Shown: positions 7,787-16,203, numbered from the stretch's first letter. The stretch: 64,000 nt of DNA from Amycolatopsis iheyensis (GCF_024703995.1 NZ_JAMXQV010000030.1:1-64000); one strand, 5' to 3'. Translations and numbers: made by a program. Notes: generated by a model from the letters alone, not told the origin.

Positions 7787-7809
7787 TTGTCGGTCCCCCC
7801 GCGTAGCTT
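7787..7809 (+). promoter_or_regulatory. PafBC/RecA-NDp-type promoter candidate
   Basis: TTGTCGGTC (7787-7795), an 8-base spacer and TAGCTT (7804-7809), then ATG 7 bases later. It matches the mycobacterial DNA-damage promoter pattern tTGTCRgtg-N8-TAnnnT at all but one position. The same architecture recurs at 26981-27003. Confidence 0.5.
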
Positions 7810-7816
7810 CGGCGGC

Positions 7817-8242
7817 ATGGTGTTGACCAAGGAGGAACGCGAAGAATTCCTGGCCCAACCGCACGTCGGGGCGCTCTCGGTCGTCGAGCGGCCGGACCGG
7901 GCCCCGCTGACGGTGCCGATCTGGTACCAGTACACGCCGGGTGGCCTGCTGTGGATCCGGTCGGGGCCGCAGTCCCGCAAGACGCGCGCGATCGAGGCGG
8001 CGGGCCGGTTCACGATGCTGGCGCACCGGACCACGCCGACGGTGCGGTACGTGTCGGTGGAGGGGCCGGTGACGGCTGTCGAGCCGGATGGCGCGGAGCG
8101 GGCGCGGGAGATGGCGGCTCGGTACCTGCCGGCGGGCAAGGTCGAGGAGTTCTTGGCTTTCGAGCGGAAGGAGCTGGGCGAGCACTCGGCGGTGTTCATG
8201 CGGCCGGAGCACTGGCTGTCGGCTGATCTCGGACCGGGGTGA
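7817..8242 (+). CDS. PPOX-class pyridoxamine-5'-phosphate-oxidase-like flavoprotein
   Basis: 141-residue split-barrel protein of the pyridoxamine phosphate oxidase/F420-binding class. The family layout is visible: EEREEFLAQPHVGALSVV, the strand PLTVPIWYQYTPGGLLWI, the cofactor loop SGPQSRKTRAIEAAGRFT, YVSVEGPVTAV and a C-terminal VFMRPEHWLS. These proteins use FMN or F420 to reduce diverse substrates. The actual cofactor and substrate are unknown. Start ATG at 7817 with a -10 box 7 bases upstream; divergent from the HD-GYP regulator. Confidence 0.85.
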   Translation: MVLTKEEREEFLAQPHVGALSVVERPDRAPLTVPIWYQYTPGGLLWIRSGPQSRKTRAIEAAGRFTMLAHRTTPTVRYVSVEGPVTAVEPDGAERAREMAARYLPAGKVEEFLAFERKELGEHSAVFMRPEHWLSADLGPG

Positions 8243-8263
8243 TCCGACAACACCGGCTGCCTT

Positions 8264-8279
8264 GACAAATTAATTTGTC
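8264..8279. promoter_or_regulatory. Perfect 16-bp palindrome (operator candidate)
   Basis: GACAAATTAATTTGTC is a perfect inverted repeat and unusually A+T-rich for this genome. It overlaps TTGACA (8262-8267), a consensus -35 box for the esterase. The sequence resembles MarR-type operators. A bound repressor would block RNA polymerase. Confidence 0.6.
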
Positions 8280-8290
8280 GGTGTGAGGCT

Positions 8291-8313
8291 GTCCTCCTCG
8301 ACCCGAGGAGGAC
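8291..8313 (+). promoter_or_regulatory. Hairpin that sequesters the esterase ribosome site
   Basis: GTCCTCCTC (8291-8299) pairs perfectly with GAGGAGGAC (8305-8313) around a 5-base loop. The right arm is the Shine-Dalgarno sequence of the esterase, 3 bases before its ATG, so the folded RNA would hide the ribosome site. Confidence 0.55.
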
Positions 8314-8316
8314 GAC

Positions 8317-9867
8317 ATGAAGCGCGTGACGACCACAGTGCTGACCGCCCTGGCCCTGCTGGCGCCGGCCGGGATCGCCGATGCCGGAACCCGCGACCCC
8401 GGTGTGGCCGTGACCGAGGCCGGCCCGGTGCGGGGCACGGTCACCAGCGGCAGCACCACCTACCAGGGCATTCCGTACGCCGCCCCGCCGGTCGGGCCGC
8501 TGCGGTGGCAGCCGCCGCGGCCCGCGGCGCGGTGGACCGGACTCCGCGATGCCACCAGACCCGCGCCGCGGTGTGCGCAGCCGCAGAACATCGGGCCCGC
8601 CAGTGACTCCGAAGACTGCCTCTACCTCAACGTCACCGCTCCGAAGACACCCGGGCGCAAGCCCGTCATGGTGTGGCTGCACGGCGGCGGCAACGTCTAC
8701 GGCGCCGGCAGCGACTACGACGCGCGACGCCTCGCCGAAGCCGGGGACGTCGTCGTGGTCACCGTGAACTACCGGCTCGGCGTCTTCGGCTTCCTCGGCC
8801 TGCCGCGGCTCGACGGCGCCGGCACCTTCGGCCTGCAGGACCAGCAGGCCGCCCTGCGCTGGGTGCGCCGCAACGCCGTCGCGTTCGGCGGGAACCCCGG
8901 CAGCGTCACGCTGTTCGGCCAGTCCGCCGGCTCCTACGACGTCTGCGCGCAGCTCACCTCGCCCGCCGCCCGCGGGCTGTTCCAGCGCGCGATCATGGAA
9001 AGCGGCTCCTGCTCGATGACCTGGCCGCGCAACGGCGTCAACCCCGGCATCCCGGCCGGTTCGCCCTGGCAGAGCCAGGAATCCGCGGACGCGCAGGGCG
9101 TCGCGCTCGCCGCGTCGCTCGGGTGCGCCGGACCGTCGCAAGTGGACTGCCTGCGGGCACTGCCGGTGGACCGGCTGCTGGCCGCGACGCAGAGCGCCGC
9201 GCTGCCGGCGGTCGCGTACGGCAACCGCGTGCTGCCGTGGCGGCCCGACCGGGCGCTCGCCGAGGGCCGGTTCGCGCGGATCCCGGTCCTCTCCGGCTCC
9301 AACCTCGACGAGCAGCGCCTCGCGACCGCGTTCCTGCCGCAGGCCTTCACCGAGGACGGCTACCGGCAGCTCCTCGCCGACGCGTTCGGCGCCGACGCGC
9401 CCGCGGTCGCCGCGAAGTACCCGGCCGGCGCCTACGAGTCCTCGGCCGTCGCGTGGGCGACGGTGGCCACCGACCGCGTGTGGTCCTGCGCCCAGGACAC
9501 CGACCGCCGCGTCCTCGCCCGGTACGCGCCGGTCTACGGCTACGAGTTCGCCGACCGGGCCGCGCCGCCGCAGTTCCCCTTCCCGGCCGGTTTGCCCTCG
9601 GGTGCCTACCACGGCGCGGAGATGGTGTACCTGTTCGACCTCAACGGGACGCCCGCGCCACTCGACGCCGGGCAGCGCGCCCTCGCCGACCGGATGATCC
9701 GCTCCTGGACGACCTTCGCCCGCACCGGGAACCCCGGCCCGGAGTGGCCGCGGACCGCGGCCCAGTCGCTGGCGCCGGGAAAGCCGGCCACCGTGGACGT
9801 CGCCGCGGAGCACAACTGCTCCTTCTGGGTGACCATCGGTAACGGACCGGTAGCTCACGGAGACTGA
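8317..9867 (+). CDS. Secreted type-B carboxylesterase/lipase
   Basis: 516-residue secreted esterase of the carboxylesterase/cholinesterase family. Signal peptide about 1-23 (cleavage near ADA-G). Family signatures are YQGIPYAAPPVGPLRW, EDCLYLNV, the oxyanion-hole HGGGN and NYRLGVFGFL. Catalytic Ser203 sits in FGQSAGS (Gln replaces the usual Glu of GESAG), Glu332 in GSNLDEQR and His432 in GAYHGAEMVYLF. It hydrolyses carboxylic esters outside the cell. Regulation looks layered: a palindrome over the -35 region and an RBS-hiding hairpin just before the start. Confidence 0.93.
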   Translation: MKRVTTTVLTALALLAPAGIADAGTRDPGVAVTEAGPVRGTVTSGSTTYQGIPYAAPPVGPLRWQPPRPAARWTGLRDATRPAPRCAQPQNIGPASDSEDCLYLNVTAPKTPGRKPVMVWLHGGGNVYGAGSDYDARRLAEAGDVVVVTVNYRLGVFGFLGLPRLDGAGTFGLQDQQAALRWVRRNAVAFGGNPGSVTLFGQSAGSYDVCAQLTSPAARGLFQRAIMESGSCSMTWPRNGVNPGIPAGSPWQSQESADAQGVALAASLGCAGPSQVDCLRALPVDRLLAATQSAALPAVAYGNRVLPWRPDRALAEGRFARIPVLSGSNLDEQRLATAFLPQAFTEDGYRQLLADAFGADAPAVAAKYPAGAYESSAVAWATVATDRVWSCAQDTDRRVLARYAPVYGYEFADRAAPPQFPFPAGLPSGAYHGAEMVYLFDLNGTPAPLDAGQRALADRMIRSWTTFARTGNPGPEWPRTAAQSLAPGKPATVDVAAEHNCSFWVTIGNGPVAHGD

Positions 9868-9899
9868 CTCGTCGGTGACCCGATGAGCGGAGGCCGTGG

Positions 9900-11060
9900 A
9901 TGAAGATCGACCTGTTCAACGAGATCCAGAATCCACGGCCGTGGCCCGAAGGGCACGAGCAGCTCAGGTTCCGCCAGGCGATCGAGCAGGCCGTTCTCGC
10001 CGACGAGCTCGGCTACGGCTGCTGGTGGCAGGTCGAGCACCACGGCGCGGGGGAGTTCAGCCTCTCCTCCGCGCCGGAGCTCATGCTGGCCGCGCTTTCC
10101 CAGCGCACCAGCCGGATCCGGCTCGGGCACGCCGCGGTGCTCGCGCCGGGCCGGTTCAACCACCCGATTCGCGTCGCCGAGCGGGCGGCGACGCTCGATC
10201 ACCTCAGCGGCGGGCGGGTCGAGCTCGGGCTGACCCGCTCGACGATCCCGGAGTGGCGGCTGTTCGGCATCGAGCCGGACGACGCCCGCGCCCAGACGCA
10301 GCAGGCGTTCGAGATGGTGCCGAAGATGTGGACCTCCGAACGGTTCTCCCACGAGAGTGACGCCTACCGCGTCGACGGTGTCGGGATCGGGCCGAAGCCA
10401 CTGCAGAAACCGCACCCGCCGCTGTGGCAGGCGGCGGCGAGCCCGGCGTCGTTCGAGGAGGCCGGCCGCCGCGGCGTGGGCGTGCTCGGGACGACCATGT
10501 GGGAGTCCCTCGAACGCGCCGGCCGCCTGGTCGGCCTCTACCGCGCCGCCGCCGCGGCGTGCACGGAGCCGGTCGGGGCGTTTGTCAACGACCAGGTCGC
10601 CTTCTTCACCTTCGTGCACTGCGCGGACACCGACGAGGAGGCCATGCGGGGCGGCGCGGCGGCCGCGGCGGCGTGGTACACGGTGACCGCGCTGACGTTC
10701 TTCGAAGCGGCGACGGAGTTCGTGCGCGCCAACGCCCGCAACGAAGAACTGGTGAAGTCCCCGGGCCTGACGGGCGACTTCCTGCGTGGCGAGGCCGCGA
10801 ACGCGCCGTCGGCGGCGAACCTTCTCATCGCCCGGATCCTGCAGGGCGAGCAGGTTCCGGACGACGAGGTGTTCGAGGTGCTGAGCGCGCAGGACTCGCT
10901 GATCGTGGGCAGCCCGGAAACCTGTCGCAAGAAACTGCGTGCCTACTCCGAACTGGGCATCGACCGGATGATGTGCCTCCAGCAGATCGGCGGCATCCCG
11001 CACGACAAGGTCATGAAGAGCATCCGGCTGATCGGCGAGCTGATCCCCGATCTGACTTGA
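9900..11060 (+). CDS. LLM-class flavin-dependent oxidoreductase (luciferase-like)
   Basis: 386-residue bacterial-luciferase-like TIM-barrel monooxygenase. The family pattern is clear: DLFNEIQNP at the first strand, GYGCWWQVEHHGAGEFSLS (short extract), TSRIRLGHAAVLAPGRFNHPI and AERAATLDHLSGGRVELGL. The tail SPETCRKKLRAYSELGIDRMM follows. Uses reduced flavin (FMN) or F420 to oxygenate a substrate not readable here. It is convergent with the IclR-controlled operon, with 2 bases between stop codons, and lacks that regulon's palindrome, so it may be separate. Confidence 0.88.
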   Translation: MKIDLFNEIQNPRPWPEGHEQLRFRQAIEQAVLADELGYGCWWQVEHHGAGEFSLSSAPELMLAALSQRTSRIRLGHAAVLAPGRFNHPIRVAERAATLDHLSGGRVELGLTRSTIPEWRLFGIEPDDARAQTQQAFEMVPKMWTSERFSHESDAYRVDGVGIGPKPLQKPHPPLWQAAASPASFEEAGRRGVGVLGTTMWESLERAGRLVGLYRAAAAACTEPVGAFVNDQVAFFTFVHCADTDEEAMRGGAAAAAAWYTVTALTFFEAATEFVRANARNEELVKSPGLTGDFLRGEAANAPSAANLLIARILQGEQVPDDEVFEVLSAQDSLIVGSPETCRKKLRAYSELGIDRMMCLQQIGGIPHDKVMKSIRLIGELIPDLT

Positions 11061-11062
11061 CC

Positions 11063-11809
11063 CTACGCCGTGAAGCCGCCGTCGACCGGGAGCACCACCC
11101 CGCTCAGGTGACTTGCCCGGTCGCTCAGCAGGAACGCCGCGGTGGAGCCGACTTCCGCGCCCGTGCCCGCTTTGCGCAACGGCGTCGCCGCGATGCGGGC
11201 CTCCACCCCGCCCGGGATCGTGCGGCGCAGCTCGTCCAGCATCGGCGTCTCGGTCGGACCAGGGGCGATCACGTTGACGCGGATGCCCAGCGGCCCGAAG
11301 TCGTGCGCCGCGGTGCGGGTCAGGCCGATCACCGCGTGCTTCGTCGCCTGGTAGGCGCCCATGCCGGAGCTGCCGCGCAGGCCGCCGATGCTGCTCACGT
11401 TGACGATCGACCCCGACCCCTGCGACTCCATGACCGCGACTTCCGCGCGCAGGCACAGCCACGTGCCCTTCACGTTCACCGCCATGATCCGGTCGAAGTC
11501 CGTTTCGCTCACCTGGTCGAGGCGGCCGCCGCCGCCCATGGCCGCGTTGTTGAACGCGCCGTCGAGCCGGCCGAACTTCGCCACCGTCGCCGCCACGAAC
11601 GCGTCCACATCGGACGCCGACGTGATGTCACCGGTCGTGTAGGCGACGTCGTGGTCCGACAGCTCGGCGGCGAGCTTCGCCAGCGGCTCTTCGTTCCGGG
11701 CCACCAGCATCACCGACGCGCCGTCGGCGGCGAACACCCGCGCCGCCTCCGCGCCGATGCCCGAGCTGGCGCCGACGACCAGGACCACCTTGCCGGTCAG
11801 CAGGCTCAT
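11063..11809 (-). CDS. Short-chain dehydrogenase/reductase
   Basis: 248-residue classical SDR. NAD(P)-binding GASSGIG at residues 13-19, NNAAM near 87-91, catalytic Ser140, Tyr153 and Lys157 (YQATK), and the C-terminal PVDGGF. It would oxidise or reduce a hydroxy/keto intermediate. Last gene of a six-gene leftward operon; its ATG overlaps the upstream BKACE stop by 4 bases (ATGA), so translation is probably coupled. Confidence 0.92.
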   Translation of the reverse strand: MSLLTGKVVLVVGASSGIGAEAARVFAADGASVMLVARNEEPLAKLAAELSDHDVAYTTGDITSASDVDAFVAATVAKFGRLDGAFNNAAMGGGGRLDQVSETDFDRIMAVNVKGTWLCLRAEVAVMESQGSGSIVNVSSIGGLRGSSGMGAYQATKHAVIGLTRTAAHDFGPLGIRVNVIAPGPTETPMLDELRRTIPGGVEARIAATPLRKAGTGAEVGSTAAFLLSDRASHLSGVVLPVDGGFTA

Positions 11810-12726
11810 GCGTTTCCTCCTCGCAGGGCGAGCATCGCCCGGGCTTCGGCCGGCGTCGCGATCGGCTTGCCGAGGTCCTCGACCACGGCCCGGATCTTGC
11901 GGACCTGCTGGGCGTTGCTCTCGGCCAGTTTCCCCTTGCCGATCCACAGGCTGTCTTCGAGCCCGACGCGGACGTGCCCGCCGAGCCACGCGCTGTGCGT
12001 GCCGAAGGCGAGCTGGTCCCGGCCCGCGGCGAACGCGGAGAAGTAGTAGTCGTCGCCGAAGAGCTTGTCGGCGATCCGCACCATGTGCTCCAGGTTGGCG
12101 TGGTCGGCGCCGATCCCGCCGAGGACGCCGAACACGCCCTGGATCAGCAACGGCGGCTTCGCCAGGCCCAGCTCGACGAAGTACGCCAGGGAGTACAGGT
12201 GCCCGATGTCGTAGCACTCGTACTCGAACCGGGTGCCGGCCTCGCCGAGCGAGCGCAGCGTGTCCTCGATCCGGTCGAAGGTGTTCACGAACGGGTGCGA
12301 GTACGTGTTGCGCACGTACGGCTCTTCCCAGTCGTGCTTCCACTCCTGCACCTTGTCCGCGATGCCGGAGTAGACGAAGTTCATCGACCCCATGTTCATC
12401 GACGCGAGCTCCGGCTTCAGCTGCCGGGCGGCGGCGAGCCGTTCGTCCATCGTCATCGACGACGCGCCGCCGGTGGTGATGTTGACGACCGCGTCGGTCT
12501 CCGCGGTGATCCGCCCGACGATCTTCTCGAAGACCTCCGGATCGGCGGTCGGCCGGCCGTTCGGTTCCCGGGCGTGCAGGTGCACGACGGCCGACCCGGC
12601 TTCGATGGCTTCCAGGGCGGCGTCGGCGACTTCGTCGGCCGACAGCGGCAGGTGCGGGCTCTGCGACGGGATGTTCACCGAGCCCGTGATGGCGGTGGTG
12701 ATGATGACTTTCTCGGCCGGGCGCAT
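11806..12726 (-). CDS. BKACE-family beta-keto acid cleavage enzyme
   Basis: 306-residue zinc TIM-barrel enzyme of the 3-keto-5-aminohexanoate cleavage (BKACE, formerly DUF849) family. The family condenses a beta-keto acid with acetyl-CoA to give acetoacetate and a new CoA thioester. Visible signatures are ITTAITGS at the first strand, zinc-binding HLHAREPNGRPT (His49, His51), VVNITTGG, ASMNMGSMNF and GGHVRVGLEDSL. Start ATG at 12726 overlaps the previous stop (TGATG). With the aldolase and SDR it points to a carbon-chain degradation pathway; the substrate is unknown. Confidence 0.9.
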   Translation of the reverse strand: MRPAEKVIITTAITGSVNIPSQSPHLPLSADEVADAALEAIEAGSAVVHLHAREPNGRPTADPEVFEKIVGRITAETDAVVNITTGGASSMTMDERLAAARQLKPELASMNMGSMNFVYSGIADKVQEWKHDWEEPYVRNTYSHPFVNTFDRIEDTLRSLGEAGTRFEYECYDIGHLYSLAYFVELGLAKPPLLIQGVFGVLGGIGADHANLEHMVRIADKLFGDDYYFSAFAAGRDQLAFGTHSAWLGGHVRVGLEDSLWIGKGKLAESNAQQVRKIRAVVEDLGKPIATPAEARAMLALRGGNA

Positions 12727-13568
12727 CAGTCCTCCTGTGGTGCGAGTGCGCGGTAGGCGTCGAGCTTCGCTTCGTCGAGCGGGCCGACCAGCGACAACGC
12801 GACCTGCGTGGCGCCGGCGTCGTACTGCGCCCGCACGGCGGCACGCACCTGGTCGGGGGTGCCGTACGCGACGAGCGCGTCGAGCAGGCGGTCGGACCCC
12901 GGCGGCGCGAGGTCGGCGTCGGTGAAGCCGAGCCGGCGCAGCTTGGCGATCTGGTGGGGGAGCGTCAGGTAGTAGGCGAGCCGGTCCCGGGCGACCTCCC
13001 GGGCCGCCGCCCGCGACCGGCCGACGACCGCCCACTGGACGACCGACAGGAACAGGTCCGGGCCGATCGTTTCGCGGGCCCAGCGGGTGTGTTCGGGCGT
13101 GACGAGGAACGTGATGAGCCCGTCGGCGCGTTCGGCGGCCAGTTTCGTGATCCCGGGTGAGTACGCGCCGAGCACCTTCGGCACCTCGGCCGCCACCTTG
13201 TCGACGCCGTCGAGGTATTCGCGCAGGAACGGGAGCGGTCCGACCCCGCGTTCGCGGACCGCGCCACTGACCCCGAGCCCCAGCACGTACCGCCCGGGGT
13301 ACCCGGCGGCGAGATCGCGTGCCGCCGAACCCGCGGACTTCGGCACCCGCTCCAGCGCCCGCGCGACACCGTTGCCGACGATCAACGTCGACGTCGACGC
13401 GCACACCAGGGCCACCGTCGTGAACGCCTCCCGGCCGGCGACCTCGGGGAGCCAGACCATCTTGTGGCCGTACTCCTCGAGCGCCCGCACGAAGCGCACC
13501 ACGCCGTCGTGGTCGAGCTGGTCGGGCTCGGCGATCGACAGCGCGGTGCGCGGCAGGGACAGCGTCAT
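12726..13568 (-). CDS. LLM-class flavin-dependent oxidoreductase
   Basis: 280-residue luciferase-like monooxygenase/F420-type reductase. Shows VVRFVRALEEYGHKMVWLPE, GNGVARALER, LAAGYPGRYVLGLGVSG and the C-terminal GTPDQVRAAVRAQYDAGATQV. Shorter than the 386-residue LLM protein encoded at 9900 and not close to it. In the operon it probably performs the oxygenation step. Its stop/start junctions overlap neighbours on both sides (ATGA upstream, TGATG downstream), so it is translated as part of one coupled unit. Confidence 0.88.
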   Translation of the reverse strand: MTLSLPRTALSIAEPDQLDHDGVVRFVRALEEYGHKMVWLPEVAGREAFTTVALVCASTSTLIVGNGVARALERVPKSAGSAARDLAAGYPGRYVLGLGVSGAVRERGVGPLPFLREYLDGVDKVAAEVPKVLGAYSPGITKLAAERADGLITFLVTPEHTRWARETIGPDLFLSVVQWAVVGRSRAAAREVARDRLAYYLTLPHQIAKLRRLGFTDADLAPPGSDRLLDALVAYGTPDQVRAAVRAQYDAGATQVALSLVGPLDEAKLDAYRALAPQED

Positions 13569-14335
13569 GAGGTCGCGTCCCGGAACGCTCGAACGAGGGT
13601 GCGCGCGGCGTCGGCCAGCATCGTGGTGTCGTTGCTGAGCAGGACGAAGTCGCAGCCGTCACGCACCGCCTCGGCGGCCCGGTCCGGGACGCCGCCGAAC
13701 GCCAGCCCGCACTTCTTCCCGGCGTCGTGGGCCGCCGAGATCGCCGACGCGACCAGGTCCAGCACCTCCGGCGACGTGGGCGTCGAGCCCATCGACATCG
13801 ACAGGTCCGCCGCGCCGACGAACACCGCGTCCACGGTGTCCAGCGCGAGCATCTCCGGCGCGGCCTTGATCGCCTCGACGCTCTCCAGCTGCGGGATGCA
13901 GAGGACGTCGTCGTTGCCGGCGGCGAGGTACTCGGCGTTCGGCTTGAGCCCCCACGAACCGGCGCGGCTGGTGCCGCCGGCACCGCGCACGCCGTGCGGC
14001 GGGAACCGGCACGCGCGCCCGACCGCCGCGGCCTCCTCGACGGTGTCGACGTGCGGCACCAGGATGCCCATCGCGCCCGCGTCGAGGATCTTCTGGATCG
14101 TCGACGGCGTCTTGTCGGGCACCCGCACGATCGGCGTCACGCCGAGCGCGGCCGCGGTGTTGATCAGCCGGTACGCGGTCACCAGGTCCAGCGGTGCGTG
14201 TTCGAGGTCGACGACCACGAAGTCGAAGCCGGCGAACGCCATGATCTCGGCAGGCTCGGTCGAAGCGATCTTCAGCCAGGTGCCGACGGGAGTATGCGGG
14301 CGGGTGAACAGCCCGCCGCCAGTACGGCCGCTCAC
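13565..14335 (-). CDS. HpcH/HpaI-family aldolase
   Basis: 256-residue class II (metal-dependent) pyruvate-type aldolase. Motifs: GTWLKIAS, catalytic VVVDLEHAPLD (Glu45, His46), PIVRVPD with the conserved Arg71, ILDAGAMGILVPHVDT, and VGAADLSMSMG near the C-terminus. It would split a 2-keto-4-hydroxy acid to pyruvate/oxaloacetate plus an aldehyde, or cleave a related CoA ester. GTG start at 14335 was chosen because it overlaps the cupin stop (GTGA) and gives the normal family length. Confidence 0.9.
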   Translation of the reverse strand: MSGRTGGGLFTRPHTPVGTWLKIASTEPAEIMAFAGFDFVVVDLEHAPLDLVTAYRLINTAAALGVTPIVRVPDKTPSTIQKILDAGAMGILVPHVDTVEEAAAVGRACRFPPHGVRGAGGTSRAGSWGLKPNAEYLAAGNDDVLCIPQLESVEAIKAAPEMLALDTVDAVFVGAADLSMSMGSTPTSPEVLDLVASAISAAHDAGKKCGLAFGGVPDRAAEAVRDGCDFVLLSNDTTMLADAARTLVRAFRDATS

Positions 14336-15195
14336 GGCATCGGGTAGTCGTCGGCGTTCAGGACCCAGCCGGGTTTCTCCGAGAAGTCCACGCGTGGCGG
14401 GCTGAAGATGTCGATCAGCTGGTTCACGCCCGGATCGCTCGCTTCGGACGTGTGCACGGTCGGCGGCGGGATGACCGTCACCGACGGGCTCCCGATCCGC
14501 ACGTGCTCGTCGTCGCGCCAGGTGCTGCTGTCGGGCAGCCACGGCGTGCGGATGTGGTGCACGTACTCACCCTGCACGGCCAGGGAAAGCTGCTCGAAGT
14601 CGTCGTGGTGGTGCGGGGAGAGCTTGTGCGGGTCGCGCGGGCCGTCCTGCAGCGGCAGGAAGTTCACCATGAACGACCGCGTCCGGAAGATCCGCCCGAA
14701 CCGCTTCGGGTCGTCCGGCACCTCGGACAGCGGGTAGAAGCGGACCCGCGCCTCGGCGGGCGCCGGCCAGCGCTCCAGCAGCGTGACCCGGGGGTGGGCT
14801 TGCGCGTAGGCCTCGGCGTTGGCGACACGATCCCGCCACGCCGGTTCGGTGGCCTCGACCAGTCGGACGAGCGGCCCGTCGCCGTGCACGCTGATCCGTG
14901 ACGCGCCGGGCGGGACCACGACGAGCCCGGGGGAGTCCACTTTGGTCGCGCCGTCGCCGGTCAGCACGGTGAACGCGGGGGAGGCGTCGGTGACGACGAT
15001 CGCCAGCTCACCCTCGAGGGCGCCGTTGTCGAGGTCGTCGCCGTCGTGGGCGTCGGTGTGGATGAGGATGACGTTCTGCGCGCGCACCACCGGGGACTCC
15101 CGCAGGTCGAGGTACTGCGCGGCGGTGATCCGGGCGCCGTTGTCGGGCCGGGCCGCGGTGGCCAGGCCGGAGCGGGGATCGTCCTTTTCGTACAC
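14332..15195 (-). CDS. Cupin-fold protein of unknown function
   Basis: 287 residues, apparently a two-part cupin. The second half holds the metal-type cluster KLSPHHHDDFEQLSLAVQG followed by YVHHIRTPW and SVTVIPPPTVHTSE. The first half (PAFTVLTGDGATKVDSPGL, VVPPGASRISVHGDG) looks like a second barrel without a full metal site. Could be an isomerase, dioxygenase or decarboxylase; no specific family recognised. GTG start at 15195 is preceded by AAAGGA and lies 11 bases after the DUF6282 gene. Confidence 0.7.
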   Translation of the reverse strand: MYEKDDPRSGLATAARPDNGARITAAQYLDLRESPVVRAQNVILIHTDAHDGDDLDNGALEGELAIVVTDASPAFTVLTGDGATKVDSPGLVVVPPGASRISVHGDGPLVRLVEATEPAWRDRVANAEAYAQAHPRVTLLERWPAPAEARVRFYPLSEVPDDPKRFGRIFRTRSFMVNFLPLQDGPRDPHKLSPHHHDDFEQLSLAVQGEYVHHIRTPWLPDSSTWRDDEHVRIGSPSVTVIPPPTVHTSEASDPGVNQLIDIFSPPRVDFSEKPGWVLNADDYPMP

Positions 15196-15206
15196 AACGG
15201 GTCCTT

Positions 15207-16097
15207 TCAGGCGTCGAGGTTCAGCAGGTAGCCGGGGTTGTCGCGGACCATCCGGCGCAGGTCCTTCTCCGGCAGGCCGAGGTCGAGCAGCGCCTCGCCG
15301 ACGCGCAGCCACGCGTCGACCGGCTTCGGGTTGGCCTTCTGGCCGAAGTCCGACGCGAGCACGGTGTGCTCCGGGCCGAGCGCTTCGATCCAGGTCAGCA
15401 GGTTCTTCGGGTCCCACTTCTGGGTGCCCTCGGGGTCGTACATGCCGACCTCGTGCTCGATGAACGCGCCGAGCTCGATCAGCTCACGGCACAACGCCGG
15501 GTCGGCGCCGATCACGAAGTCGGGGTGGCTGACGACCATCCGCTTCAGGCCGCGCTCGTGCGCCTCCTGGAACAGCGTCTTGATGTACTCGGGGTACATG
15601 TGCCCGCCGTTGAGGACGGCCTGCTGCTCCTTGATCTCGTCGAGGATCTCGATGACCTCGGGCTTGAGGACGCCGTCGCCGTCGACGATGTCGATGCGCT
15701 CCAGGGTCAGCGGCACGGTCGTGGTCGGGAACGCGCCGTCCTCGGGGTGGCAGTCGATGTGCCGGCCGGAAGAGATCGTCGGGAACCAGACGACCTTGCC
15801 GCCCATGCGCAGCGTCATGCGCACGGCGTGGACGTTCAGCCCGCCGACGGTGCTGTTCAGCGCGATGCCGCCGAAGGCCTGCGCCTTGACGTCGGCGAGG
15901 CGGCCCTTCATCGCGAGGATGTCCATCTGGGTGTTGTGGTGGTGGGACTTCGCGACCATCGCGCGCATCCCGATGCGCGCGCCGTCCTGCGCGGCCTCGA
16001 CGTGGTCGAAGCGGCGGGGGAACGGGCTGGGGCCGGAGTGGACGTGCATGTCGGCCAAGCCGTCCAGGACGGAGGCGATGGCGGGGCGCGAGCTCAT
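15207..16097 (-). CDS. DUF6282-type metal-dependent hydrolase-like protein
   Basis: 296-residue amidohydrolase/PHP-like TIM barrel. The N-terminal MHVHSGPSP provides an HxH metal pair. AKSHHHNTQMD, VVSHPDFVIG and LASDFGQ supply further His/Asp ligands on later strands. The whole pattern fits the DUF6282 family, whose reaction is not established. First gene of the six-gene operon; expression is expected to fall under the IclR-type operators in the 150-base divergent promoter. Confidence 0.75.
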   Translation of the reverse strand: MSSRPAIASVLDGLADMHVHSGPSPFPRRFDHVEAAQDGARIGMRAMVAKSHHHNTQMDILAMKGRLADVKAQAFGGIALNSTVGGLNVHAVRMTLRMGGKVVWFPTISSGRHIDCHPEDGAFPTTTVPLTLERIDIVDGDGVLKPEVIEILDEIKEQQAVLNGGHMYPEYIKTLFQEAHERGLKRMVVSHPDFVIGADPALCRELIELGAFIEHEVGMYDPEGTQKWDPKNLLTWIEALGPEHTVLASDFGQKANPKPVDAWLRVGEALLDLGLPEKDLRRMVRDNPGYLLNLDA

Positions 16098-16109
16098 GAG
16101 CGGCCTTTC

Positions 16110-16126
16110 GGTTCACATTATGAAGT
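16110..16126. promoter_or_regulatory. Imperfect IclR-type operator, leftward side
   Basis: This 17-base site matches the perfect operator at 16204-16220 at 11 of 17 positions, keeping TTCAC on the left and TGAA on the right. It lies 13 bases before the DUF6282 start. A further half site, GTTCAC, is at 16131-16136. Confidence 0.5.
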
Positions 16127-16168
16127 CAAAGTTCACTATAGGACCGGCTGTCAACCCTGTGACCGCTC

Positions 16169-16197
16169 TTGTGTATCGAGGGACGCATATTTAGAGT
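16169..16197 (+). promoter_or_regulatory. Promoter of MFS transporter gene
   Basis: TTGTGT (16169-16174), a 17-base spacer and TAGAGT (16192-16197) resemble a sigma-A promoter. The predicted transcription start falls at the left edge of the palindrome at 16204. Confidence 0.5.
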
Positions 16198-16203
16198 GTC
16201 TGC

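Noticed and set aside
8275..8297. TTGTCGGTG before the esterase as a third damage-type promoter
   Set aside because: After the 8-base spacer the sequence is TCCTCC instead of TAnnnT, so the -10 element is missing.
11060..11063. Terminator between the LLM gene and the SDR gene
   Set aside because: Only 2 bases separate the convergent stops and no hairpin is visible there.
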